Part shown: positions 6,827-13,491 of the stretch, piece after piece | Layout of the letters: each line of letters begins with the position of its first letter | Numbering within the stretch: position 1 is the stretch's first letter | IMG/VR virus record: IMGVR_UViG_3300042569_001035 | Span: 1 to 25,765 of that record | DNA: 25,765 nt | Origin: a virus | Direction: 5' to 3' (one strand) | Position numbers and translations under genes: made by a program | The notes under the pieces: generated by a model | The model's database searches: none | Told to the model about the DNA's origin: nothing | Seen by the model: the letters and a program-made list of their open reading frames with translations, nothing else

Positions 6827-7855
6827 TTAGGCTACCTTCATGCAAGTAGTTTCAGCCAGACGCTTCCAGTTCAATACTGACAGCTTGCGCAAGTCTGCAA
6901 TCTTCAGCGCCATACGCAAGGATACCTCACGCAAACGATTCTTGTTGTCGTCCATAAACGTAATGATGTCGTCTTGAACAGCTTCTTCAAAGTCGTAGTC
7001 TGCAAACAGCACACCGTCTTTGGCAATCTGTTTGATACGCAACAATTTGTCACGCATGGTGTCCAAGGTCAAGTCCAAGTAGTGGCACCGGCTTTGCAGT
7101 GCGTCCAAGTGATCCCGCAATTTTTGCGACTTCATCTTGTCAAACTTAAGGTTGGTAATAAAAATTACACTACCTTTGAACTCAAAACGGTCTGGGATGC
7201 CTTCACGGCGCAGAGCACTAGACTCTGACAACCAGGAGATAACACGTTTTTTGCCGGAGTCCAGGGCACCCTTGAGCAAGTTAAGAGCAACGTCATCCAG
7301 CAGGATTGAGTCACAGTCGTCAAACACAATTACACAATTTGAGTCAGAATACTTGTAGAGTGTTTGGTACAGGCCAATCGGGGTAGCACTACCTTTAACA
7401 ACCTCGGCACGTAGTCGCTTGCCGGCCAGCTTGTCAAACAAACAAGCCTTATCAATTTCTGTCTCAACGCCGTAGCTCTTGCCCACGCCTGGGGGGCCGC
7501 TCACAATCATAGCACGGATGTCACCGGTTACAGTGGCCTTTGTCATCTCATGCAGAATGTCAAAACGCTCACGGATACGATCCATGGCCTGTTCGTCACT
7601 TTCAACAACCGAAACTGTCTTTTCAAAATGTACAGTATTATCTTGCACAGGGTCTACTCCATTAACATATTCAAGATCACGTATGCCGTCAACACGGATA
7701 CGCACGACATCAAACTCAGGGCCAAAATAGCCATCTGATTGTACAGTAACAAAGCCGCCTTTGCTACCAGTTTGGAAACCCTTAACTAGATTAAAGGTAA
7801 CATTGTTCACGGGCTTGTTGCGATAAACACCGTTAATAACTCGAATTGCACTCAT
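6827..7855 (-). CDS. AAA-family ATPase
   Basis: The 342-aa protein has Walker A GPPGVGKS at 120-127, Walker B VIVFDD at 175-180 and a sensor 1 Asn in FITN at 232-235. A beta-rich N-terminal domain of about 85 residues precedes the ATPase core, and a helical domain follows. AAA proteins remodel or unfold protein or nucleic-acid complexes; the partner is unknown. It is not a clear match to the T4 clamp loader gp44 or gene 41 helicase. Start ATG 7855 has a strong AAGGAG seven bases upstream and lies 31 bases after a consensus sigma-70 promoter, so early expression from a host-polymerase promoter is likely. Three very small genes follow in the same operon. Confidence 0.85.
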   Translation of the reverse strand: MSAIRVINGVYRNKPVNNVTFNLVKGFQTGSKGGFVTVQSDGYFGPEFDVVRIRVDGIRDLEYVNGVDPVQDNTVHFEKTVSVVESDEQAMDRIRERFDILHEMTKATVTGDIRAMIVSGPPGVGKSYGVETEIDKACLFDKLAGKRLRAEVVKGSATPIGLYQTLYKYSDSNCVIVFDDCDSILLDDVALNLLKGALDSGKKRVISWLSESSALRREGIPDRFEFKGSVIFITNLKFDKMKSQKLRDHLDALQSRCHYLDLTLDTMRDKLLRIKQIAKDGVLFADYDFEEAVQDDIITFMDDNKNRLREVSLRMALKIADLRKLSVLNWKRLAETTCMKVA

Positions 7856-7885
7856 AGTTGGCTCCTTTTTGTGCGTTAAAATTGT

Positions 7886-7914
7886 ATTATAGCTGGAATT
7901 GATTTATTGGTCAA
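7886..7914 (-). promoter_or_regulatory. Sigma-70 promoter of the ATPase operon (early promoter P1)
   Basis: Minus strand: -35 TTGACC (7909-7914), 17-base spacer, -10 TATAAT (7886-7891). It lies just after the stop of the 58-aa gene. It shares GGTTGACCAA and CTATAATA with the two promoters upstream. Confidence 0.85.
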
Positions 7915-7918
7915 CCGC

Positions 7919-8095
7919 TTAGGCTGGGGCAAACAACTTGCCCATCTCGTTAAAAACTACACGGCTTGCACGACGCTGAATGTACGTCAATTCATCTTCG
8001 TCGCTGTTCATCTGCATTAGAGTTTCCAGCAGTCCGGGCAAGCGCCAGTCTTTTTGGTATTGCTGGACCACTTGCATTGCTTGTTCAAAGTTCAT
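7919..8095 (-). CDS. Small phage protein, 58 aa
   Basis: The open frame extends to 8158, but its upstream part covers promoter P2. The ATG at 8095, preceded by AAGGAGCC, is the clear start. The 58-aa product (MNFEQAMQVVQQYQKDWRLP... ending MGKLFAPA) is predicted mostly helical and soluble, with an acidic centre (NSDEDE). No family is recognised. It has its own sigma-70 promoter (P2) and is followed at once by P1, so it is probably expressed early as a short transcript or co-transcribed with the ATPase. No terminator separates them. Confidence 0.75.
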   Translation of the reverse strand: MNFEQAMQVVQQYQKDWRLPGLLETLMQMNSDEDELTYIQRRASRVVFNEMGKLFAPA

Positions 8096-8125
8096 TTTTG
8101 GCTCCTTGTTACTTACTATGCCACT

Positions 8126-8154
8126 ATTATAGCAAATTGGGAATATTTGGTCAA
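8126..8154 (-). promoter_or_regulatory. Sigma-70 promoter of the 58-aa gene (early promoter P2)
   Basis: Minus strand: -35 TTGACC (8149-8154), 17-base spacer, -10 TATAAT (8126-8131). From the -35 through AGTGGC after the -10 it is almost identical to P3 (8414-8442). The -35 is embedded in a 6-bp inverted repeat, TTTGGT-TG-ACCAAA, a possible operator. Confidence 0.85.
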
Positions 8155-8177
8155 CCAAAGAGTAGTACTAAAAAGTA

Positions 8178-8387
8178 TTACTTTTTGAGAATTTCGTAGA
8201 AATGTGAGTTGATTGTGTCCATTTCTTCGCGGGAAACGTAGAAATCTGTGGTGGGATCGTAGTAGGCACCTTCTTTGTTGCAATAATACAACACTCTACC
8301 CGAGAAGTTGAACGGGCCTTCAAGCCCCGGGCGGGCACCGTATTTTTGACGCATGTGGTCTACAGTATCCAAAACACGATATCCCAT
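8178..8387 (-). CDS. Small phage protein, 69 aa
   Basis: ATG at 8387 follows AAGGAGCCCAG, a strong Shine-Dalgarno, and promoter P3. The 69-aa product starts MGYRVLDTVDHMRQKYG and contains GPFNFSGRVLYYCN and YDPTTDFYVSREEMD, suggesting a small beta sheet (a strand carrying a Cys, then a turn) and a C-terminal helix. No family is recognised and no catalytic motif is seen. It is the first gene of the early-type cluster and has its own promoter. Confidence 0.78.
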   Translation of the reverse strand: MGYRVLDTVDHMRQKYGARPGLEGPFNFSGRVLYYCNKEGAYYDPTTDFYVSREEMDTINSHFYEILKK

Positions 8388-8413
8388 CTGGGCTCCTTGC
8401 TGTTTAAGCCACT

Positions 8414-8442
8414 ATTATAGCAAATTGGGATTTTTTGGTCAA
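8414..8442 (-). promoter_or_regulatory. Sigma-70 promoter of the 69-aa gene (early promoter P3)
   Basis: Minus strand: -35 TTGACC (8437-8442), 17-base spacer, -10 TATAAT (8414-8419). The TGA stop of the glycosyltransferase at 8439-9179 is part of the -35 hexamer itself, so the promoter begins inside the preceding gene. Confidence 0.85.
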
Positions 8443-9179
8443 CCACCCCAGATTGTGCGTAATTCTCCCGGGGGCAACTGATGTGGTTTGGGCTGGCCGT
8501 GGAACACTACCACAGCAGTGTTTCCGGCTATACGAGCGCCAGCGCCGGGCTGACGATGACTGCGGCGTTGGAAGTCGTATCCGCCATCCAATACTTGCCA
8601 GCGATAACTTTCAAACAACTGATCTTCAAACAGTCTGCGTTGATTGACATTTAGTACATGACCCAAGTAATCTTGATCCCCGGGCCAACGTTTGACAACT
8701 TCGTCAATGTTGAGCTTGGCAAAGTCGTCCCAGATCCAACCAAATTTGTCTGTGTCCATGTACATCATGCTGGAATTGATGTTGCTGATATTTTTGCGTT
8801 GCAAATATCTAAAGTCACGCAAGGCCCAAAAGTAGTCAGTGTGACACTGTGTTATCCAACCAAGGTCTCGTACAACAACAACATCAAGATCAAGATACAG
8901 TAAAGGGCCATCAAAGTGCTCGCGATTAAACAACTGCATCTTGTACCACCAACTGCGTTTGGCGCCACCAATACCAGGCCATTCATCCAGGCAATGTTTG
9001 ATCATGTATGGTGGCACACTGCGATGGTGTTCAGTGTAAACATGAAGACGTATACCTTGTGGTATGTTTTTGACCAACATGTTGTACAAACGTTCAACAT
9101 AGAGCCACTCGTATCCTGTGCCGTGAATCACACAAGCACAGTCTACAATTTGGTCAGTACGTGGGAACGTTTTGCTCAT
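8439..9179 (-). CDS. GT-A-fold glycosyltransferase (GT8-like)
   Basis: The 246-aa protein has the hydrophobic strand and acidic motif LLYLDLDVVVV (DLD at 97-99), the usual metal and nucleotide-sugar binding DxD of GT-A enzymes. The lead-in RSWWYKMQLF at about 76-84 and the C-terminal VVFHGQPKPH (late His) fit a GT8-like group found in phage and capsule loci. The predicted role is transfer of a sugar from a nucleotide donor in the host cytoplasm; donor and acceptor are unknown. The start overlaps the GT17-like gene by ATGA. Its stop codon lies in the -35 box of promoter P3, and no terminator is seen after it. Confidence 0.82.
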   Translation of the reverse strand: MSKTFPRTDQIVDCACVIHGTGYEWLYVERLYNMLVKNIPQGIRLHVYTEHHRSVPPYMIKHCLDEWPGIGGAKRSWWYKMQLFNREHFDGPLLYLDLDVVVVRDLGWITQCHTDYFWALRDFRYLQRKNISNINSSMMYMDTDKFGWIWDDFAKLNIDEVVKRWPGDQDYLGHVLNVNQRRLFEDQLFESYRWQVLDGGYDFQRRSHRQPGAGARIAGNTAVVVFHGQPKPHQLPPGELRTIWGG

Positions 9180-9958
9180 GACCAGTAAGGATACCGACGT
9201 AACACAGCATCAACCGGTGCAGGATACTGTGGATCAACTTGATTGGTAGCAGTTTTGTGATTGATTGCAGTGCCGTCAAGTCGTTTGAATGTTTCTAACA
9301 TTTCGTCTGCATCTCGATGTTGTGTTTCAATGCAACTCCAAGCCTTGCTTTTGATAATGTCATCATTACCAATCCAGCCCCAGTGCCAGCCAGCAGTTTT
9401 GGGAAATTGCACACAGTGGCTACGGTCTTTTTTCTTTTGAGCATGTCCCACTCCACTCTGCAACCCCTTGTACAGTTTGCACGGATCTGCAAACATGTGT
9501 TTTTTGGCCACAGCATTTCCAGTCCACTTGCGATCTACTTGTTGATCCCAGCGATAGATATACATGTCCAAGGTGCAAGTCACGGGCTGGTTTGCAGTGT
9601 TGACCAGTTGCAATATTTCAGGCCACAGTTCAGGATTAATAATTTCATCCAAGTCACTGTGCATCACAATGTCTTCATCACTGCAATCTGCATAGCCTTC
9701 TAACAGTGCCGAACGCTGTCCGTTTTCAATGTCCCAGTTGGTCCAAGTTTCGGGTATATCAAGACGTACTACATGCAGTCGATCTCCCCAGTGGCTGTAG
9801 CGATCCATGTTGTCTGACAGATAGAATGGTTTGGGCCTGCCGCTCATGGTGCGGTTACCTTCACAAATGACCCAACGGTCCACATAGTGTTTGGTAAGTT
9901 CCAAACGTATGTCTAGCATATCGAACTCGTTGTTGAAAAGTGTGGTGTCTACTATCAT
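9176..9958 (-). CDS. Glycosyltransferase family 17-like protein
   Basis: The 260-aa protein starts MIVDTTLFNNEFDMLDIRL, the hallmark N terminus of GT17 proteins, followed by the acidic motif HSDLDEI (100-106) and AGWHWGWIG in the C-terminal third. The founding GT17 member is the eukaryotic bisecting N-acetylglucosaminyltransferase (MGAT3); bacterial and viral members act on unknown glycans. Family placement is by motif and fairly strong; the substrate is not known. ATG 9958 lies one base after the upstream methyltransferase stop (TAA-C-ATG) and the end overlaps the GT8-like gene. Confidence 0.85.
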   Translation of the reverse strand: MIVDTTLFNNEFDMLDIRLELTKHYVDRWVICEGNRTMSGRPKPFYLSDNMDRYSHWGDRLHVVRLDIPETWTNWDIENGQRSALLEGYADCSDEDIVMHSDLDEIINPELWPEILQLVNTANQPVTCTLDMYIYRWDQQVDRKWTGNAVAKKHMFADPCKLYKGLQSGVGHAQKKKDRSHCVQFPKTAGWHWGWIGNDDIIKSKAWSCIETQHRDADEMLETFKRLDGTAINHKTATNQVDPQYPAPVDAVLRRYPYWS

Positions 9959-9959
9959 G

Positions 9960-10592
9960 TTAAAATTTAAAAATTATTTGGTAAGCGTCGTAAATTGGTT
10001 GCTTGCCTTGCTGTGCAAGATACTCAACAATGCGTCGACCTTTGCCTGTTCTACGATTGTCTTCTAAAAATCTAGCATTGTCATCTATGGTCACAATGGC
10101 TCCAGGTTTGATGTGTGGTTCAATAGCTTGAAATTCTTTCAAATGATGCTCGGCGCTGTCATGATCGTTTTTCCATTTAACGTCCCAGCTGTCTAGATAA
10201 AACAAATCTACTTGACCAAGATCAGGTTGATGTGACAGCCAAGCCACGCTGTCACTGCAACTGGCGCGAAAACAAGGATTGGGCAACACTGACTGTGCAA
10301 TGTTTACAGCCGCAGGATCAATGTCTACTGATCTTACTGTGCCGCTGTGGTGCTCCACAAACTCCACAAACAATTGGGCACTTTGCCCGTCTTTCCAATT
10401 GCCTGGATTACGCAGAGTACCAGTTTCCACAATATGATATTCAGTCTGCTGGAGACTCTCCAAGTAGGCAAATATCAAGTTAAAGCCGTCTGCACGGCAA
10501 TACAAGCCTTCATGTAGGCCGCGCTTGGCGCCACTGGTGTTTGAGTTCAAGCGATCAAAGTATTGCTCGCGATAATGTTTAAGCCATGTCAT
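9960..10592 (-). CDS. Class I SAM-dependent methyltransferase-like protein
   Basis: The frame opens with a TTG at 10628 inside the preceding gene. The ATG at 10592, 16 bases after that gene's stop, is preferred and gives 210 aa starting MTWLKHYREQYF. HIVETGTLRNPGNW is a motif I-like loop, VRSVDIDPAAV a motif II strand with the acidic SAM-ribose ligand, VDLFYLDSWDVKW a motif IV region, and PGAIVTIDDN the late strand. It is thus a Rossmann methyltransferase, probably acting on a sugar given the neighbours. No clear Shine-Dalgarno is seen. It is distinct from, but possibly a distant relative of, the next methyltransferase. Confidence 0.72.
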   Translation of the reverse strand: MTWLKHYREQYFDRLNSNTSGAKRGLHEGLYCRADGFNLIFAYLESLQQTEYHIVETGTLRNPGNWKDGQSAQLFVEFVEHHSGTVRSVDIDPAAVNIAQSVLPNPCFRASCSDSVAWLSHQPDLGQVDLFYLDSWDVKWKNDHDSAEHHLKEFQAIEPHIKPGAIVTIDDNARFLEDNRRTGKGRRIVEYLAQQGKQPIYDAYQIIFKF

Positions 10593-10608
10593 GAAGATAT
10601 TTACGTTA

Positions 10609-11208
10609 CTAGATACTGCTGTCCTCAAAATCCGGTTTGTCTACCAGCCAGCATCTGCCAGCTCTGCGCACCTTGAGATTGAGATCTCCAAAAAAATCCC
10701 ACACAGCTTGTTGCACTCCGGGATGGCCTTTGGTGTAGTCATCACCACCAAATTGACCGCCTGGGCGTATTTTGGGCCACCAAGCATGCAAGTCTCTTAT
10801 CACACAATCATAGGTATGACCTGCATCCACATAACAGAAGTCCACATCACCTTCATCAAACCAGTCGGCTGCGTCCCAGCTTAGGCTTTTGATGGGTACA
10901 ATAAGATCCAATACAGGTGCCACATTGCGTTCAAACACCTGTTCTAAGGTTTGAGATTTTATTATGTCTTGTTCAACTAGTTCTATACCGCCATCCCAGG
11001 TGTCCACGCAGTAAAACTCACCAAACTTTTCTCTCTGCAACAATTCAACCACACAATAGGCTGTGCTTTTTCCAGTCCAAGCGCCCAGCTCAACCCAACG
11101 GCCTCCTGCTGGAAATGAGTCCAACACAATGTCTAACATCACTGTGTTTTTATGACTCATAAATCCTTCAACGTCTTGATAAAAGTGGTTCATTTTGTAT
11201 TTACTCAT
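10609..11208 (-). CDS. Class I SAM-dependent methyltransferase (Methyltransf_24 type)
   Basis: The 199-aa protein has RWVELGAWTGKSTAY (SAM-binding loop at about 37-51), EFYCVDTWDGG (motif II), and the signature VDFCYVDAGHTYDCVIRDL followed by WWPKIRPGGQFGGDD. This DAGH-type motif IV and GG.DD ending is typical of Methyltransf_24 proteins in polysaccharide clusters. It is the first gene of a minus-strand group (this gene, a second methyltransferase, GT17-like, GT8-like) and is divergent from the nucleotidyltransferase gene, with only 23 bases between the start codons. Confidence 0.8.
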   Translation of the reverse strand: MSKYKMNHFYQDVEGFMSHKNTVMLDIVLDSFPAGGRWVELGAWTGKSTAYCVVELLQREKFGEFYCVDTWDGGIELVEQDIIKSQTLEQVFERNVAPVLDLIVPIKSLSWDAADWFDEGDVDFCYVDAGHTYDCVIRDLHAWWPKIRPGGQFGGDDYTKGHPGVQQAVWDFFGDLNLKVRRAGRCWLVDKPDFEDSSI

Positions 11209-11218
11209 AATCTTAGCC

Positions 11219-11226
11219 TATAAATA
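11219..11226 (+). promoter_or_regulatory. T4-late-type promoter element TATAAATA
   Basis: An exact match to the T4 late promoter -10 consensus in the 23-base divergent gap. By T4 spacing, the start of transcription would fall at about 11232, the A of the next gene's ATG, so a leaderless mRNA is predicted. No Shine-Dalgarno precedes that ATG. An 8-base AT-rich match can arise by chance. Confidence 0.5.
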
Positions 11227-11231
11227 TCTGC

Positions 11232-11996
11232 ATGAAAATCGTACTTGTAACCGGCGGCTTTGATCCGCTACATTCGGGACACCTTGCCTATTTTGCAGAG
11301 GCCAAAAAACTTGGTGACAAACTTATTGTAGGTTTGAATTCAGACGCATGGTTGACCCGCAAAAAGGGCAGACCATTCATGCCACTGCAAGAACGAAAAG
11401 CAGTGGTTTCCAATCTCAAAGACGTTGACACAGTTGTGACTTACAACGATGACGACAACTCTAGCAAGGATGCTATCCTTTGTGTACGTGCGCTGTATCC
11501 CATGGCAGAAATTATTTTTGCCAACGGTGGAGATCGCACTGACTCTAATATTCCTGAAATGGATGTTGAAGACAACAATCTCCACTTTGTGTTTGGAGTA
11601 GGTGGATTTAACAAAGCAAATTCAAGTTCGTGGATCCTGGAAGATTGGAAAAAGCCCAAGACACACCGAGCCTGGGGATACTATCGTGTGTTACACGAAG
11701 TTGGTGCCAATACCAAACTAAAAGAACTTACTGTTAACCCCAAAACTTGTCTTAGTATGCAACGTCATGACAGGCGAGCAGAGTTTTGGTTTGTGGCTGA
11801 AGGAGAAGCAACAGTTTATACAGTGGATCCTCACAGCACAGACCGTGACTTAATGGCCAGTCCTGCCAAGCACCAATCAACTTGGATTAAATTAAACGAG
11901 TGGCATCAGCTATGTAATGAAACTGATGAACCGCTAAAACTAATTGAGATTCAGTACGGTGAAAACTGTGTTGAGGAAGATATCGAGCGTAGATGA
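11232..11996 (+). CDS. Nucleotidyltransferase fused to a mannose-6-phosphate isomerase-like cupin
   Basis: The 254-aa protein has two domains. Residues 1-~125 are a cytidylyltransferase-like nucleotidyltransferase: VTGGFDPLHSGH at 6-17 carries the (H/T)xGH nucleotide-binding motif, followed by GLNSDAWLTRKKGRPFM and LQERKAVVSNL, as in HldE/RfaE and TagD-type enzymes. Residues ~147-254 are a cupin like the C terminus of type II mannose-6-phosphate isomerase/GDP-mannose pyrophosphorylase: WGYYRVLHE, then LTVNPKTCLSMQRHDRRAEF with likely metal ligands, and WHQLCNETDEPL. It probably activates and isomerises a sugar phosphate. It leads a five-gene plus-strand operon joined throughout by ATGA overlaps. 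Confidence 0.85.
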   Translation: MKIVLVTGGFDPLHSGHLAYFAEAKKLGDKLIVGLNSDAWLTRKKGRPFMPLQERKAVVSNLKDVDTVVTYNDDDNSSKDAILCVRALYPMAEIIFANGGDRTDSNIPEMDVEDNNLHFVFGVGGFNKANSSSWILEDWKKPKTHRAWGYYRVLHEVGANTKLKELTVNPKTCLSMQRHDRRAEFWFVAEGEATVYTVDPHSTDRDLMASPAKHQSTWIKLNEWHQLCNETDEPLKLIEIQYGENCVEEDIERR

Positions 11997-12682
11997 AAGA
12001 TATCATACCAATCTTCGTTGGCTATGATCCACGTGAAGCCATAGCATATCATACCTGTGTCAACAGCATTATTAGAAATGCAAGCCGTCCTGTGAGCATT
12101 GTGCCTGTAGCACTTAACTTGTTTCGAGACTACGACGAAACACACACCGATGGCAGTAACCACTTTATCTACACACGTTTCTTGGTACCATATCTCATGG
12201 GATTCTCAGGATCGGCTATTTTTATTGATGGCGACATGATTGTGCGAGGAGACATTGCTGAACTTTGGGAGTTACGAAATCCTTACATGGATGTACAAGT
12301 AGTCAAGCATGACTACAAGACTCGCATGCCTGTAAAATACCTAGGAGCAAAAAATGAAGACTATCCTCGAAAAAATTGGAGTAGTGTTATTCTGTGGAAT
12401 TGTAATAGCTTTCCTAACCGGCGACTTACTCCTGAGTTCATTCAAAAATCCACAGGCAGTGAGCTCCACCGCTTCTCGTGGATAGATGATGAGCGTGTTG
12501 GTGAACTACCAAAGGAATGGAATTGGTTGCCTGATGAATACGGGCCAAACCCCGACGCCAAGCTCTTGCATTATACCTTGGGCACTCCATGCTTTCACGA
12601 GTTTGCTGATACACCACAGGGTAACGAGTGGCACAGAGAACGCATACTAACAGAGTACTGCCAACAAAGAGATATCATATGA
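11993..12682 (+). CDS. GT-A-fold glycosyltransferase (GT8-like)
   Basis: The 229-aa protein starts PIFVGYDPREAIAYH (nucleotide-binding strand), has AIFIDGDMIVRGDI with DGD at 79-81 as the metal-binding motif, SSVILWNC in the middle and HYTLGTPCF near the C terminus with the late His. This order matches GT8-like retaining glycosyltransferases of bacteria and phages. The substrate is unknown. It overlaps both the nucleotidyltransferase-cupin gene and the next gene by ATGA, so the five enzymes are probably made together. Confidence 0.82.
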   Translation: MKDIIPIFVGYDPREAIAYHTCVNSIIRNASRPVSIVPVALNLFRDYDETHTDGSNHFIYTRFLVPYLMGFSGSAIFIDGDMIVRGDIAELWELRNPYMDVQVVKHDYKTRMPVKYLGAKNEDYPRKNWSSVILWNCNSFPNRRLTPEFIQKSTGSELHRFSWIDDERVGELPKEWNWLPDEYGPNPDAKLLHYTLGTPCFHEFADTPQGNEWHRERILTEYCQQRDII

Positions 12683-13491
12683 CCAATTTTATTTTCCTTA
12701 GCAAAGGCAACCAAGATGAGTACATCAACATGTTGGCCAAGAGCGCGGGACAAGAACCCACAGACACAGACTTTTTTGACTACAAGTACGATGTATTGCA
12801 AGATGGTATGACTCCTGTATTGCGTGGTATTTTGAAATACAAAATCATGCAGAAGTGTCTGGCCGATAACAAAGATTTTTACTACGTGGATTCTGGCTAC
12901 GTGGGCAACAACATCAGCAGACACAATCGCATGGGCAACAAACTGTATCATCGCATTGTTAAAAACGATTTGCAACAGACTGAAATACGTCCGCGCCCCG
13001 GTGATCGTTGGAAAGCACTTGACATCAAACTGCAACCAAGAAAGTTTGGCAGAAAAATTGTTGTGGCTGCACCAGACGAAAAACCCTGCAGGTATTATGG
13101 GGTTGATCAAGCAAAGTGGGTAGAACAAACTGTTGAAGAGATTAAAAAATACACTGACCGTCCAATTGTGGTACGAGAACGAGCACCAAAACGAATTGAC
13201 CGTGTGGTAACAGCGCCGTTGCATCAAGTGTTGGCGCAAGATGTTCATGCTCTTGTGACCTTTAACAGTGTTGCGGCAGTGGAATCTATTTTTTCAGGCG
13301 TACCAGCTTTTGTACTGGCTCCCAGTCATGTGGCACAACCTGTGTCTAGCATGTATTTGAGTCAAATTGAAAATCCTTACTGGGCAGATCAAGACAAATT
13401 AGATGCATGGTGCCATAGCATGGCCTATGGTCAATATCATGTGCGTGAACTACGCGATGGAACTGCTTTTAGAATGATGCAAGAACTATGA
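12679..13491 (+). CDS. Capsule-polysaccharide/GT-B-like protein, paralogue A
   Basis: The frame starts at 12628 inside the previous gene, but ATG 12679 overlaps its stop (ATGA) and is preferred, giving 270 aa. The C-terminal half resembles KpsC/KpsS-type or GT-B sugar transferases: RPIVVRERAPKR, VHALVTFNSVAAVESIFSGV, PAFVLAP, then SQIENPYWADQDKLDAW and RELRDGTAF. The same ordered elements recur in the genes at 13488-14456 and 16635-17462. It lacks the HP of the RxHP element the other two have (ERAP instead), so its activity may differ. Donor and acceptor are unknown. Confidence 0.7.
   Translation: MTNFIFLSKGNQDEYINMLAKSAGQEPTDTDFFDYKYDVLQDGMTPVLRGILKYKIMQKCLADNKDFYYVDSGYVGNNISRHNRMGNKLYHRIVKNDLQQTEIRPRPGDRWKALDIKLQPRKFGRKIVVAAPDEKPCRYYGVDQAKWVEQTVEEIKKYTDRPIVVRERAPKRIDRVVTAPLHQVLAQDVHALVTFNSVAAVESIFSGVPAFVLAPSHVAQPVSSMYLSQIENPYWADQDKLDAWCHSMAYGQYHVRELRDGTAFRMMQEL

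Noticed and set aside
8168-8186. Palindrome aaaaag-tatta-cttttt at the stop of the 69-aa gene, considered as a terminator
   Set aside because: The stem is only A-T pairs plus one G-C and there is no T run after it on the minus strand, so it would be too weak to terminate.
9317-9703. Plus-strand open frame of 128 codons inside the GT17-like gene
   Set aside because: The opposite strand carries clear GT17 motifs; this frame has no motif or start signal.
12595-13248. Long minus-strand open frame of 217 codons opposite paralogue A
   Set aside because: It is antisense to a well-supported glycan gene, has no Shine-Dalgarno or operon junction, and its composition (many Phe, His, Cys) looks like a shadow frame.
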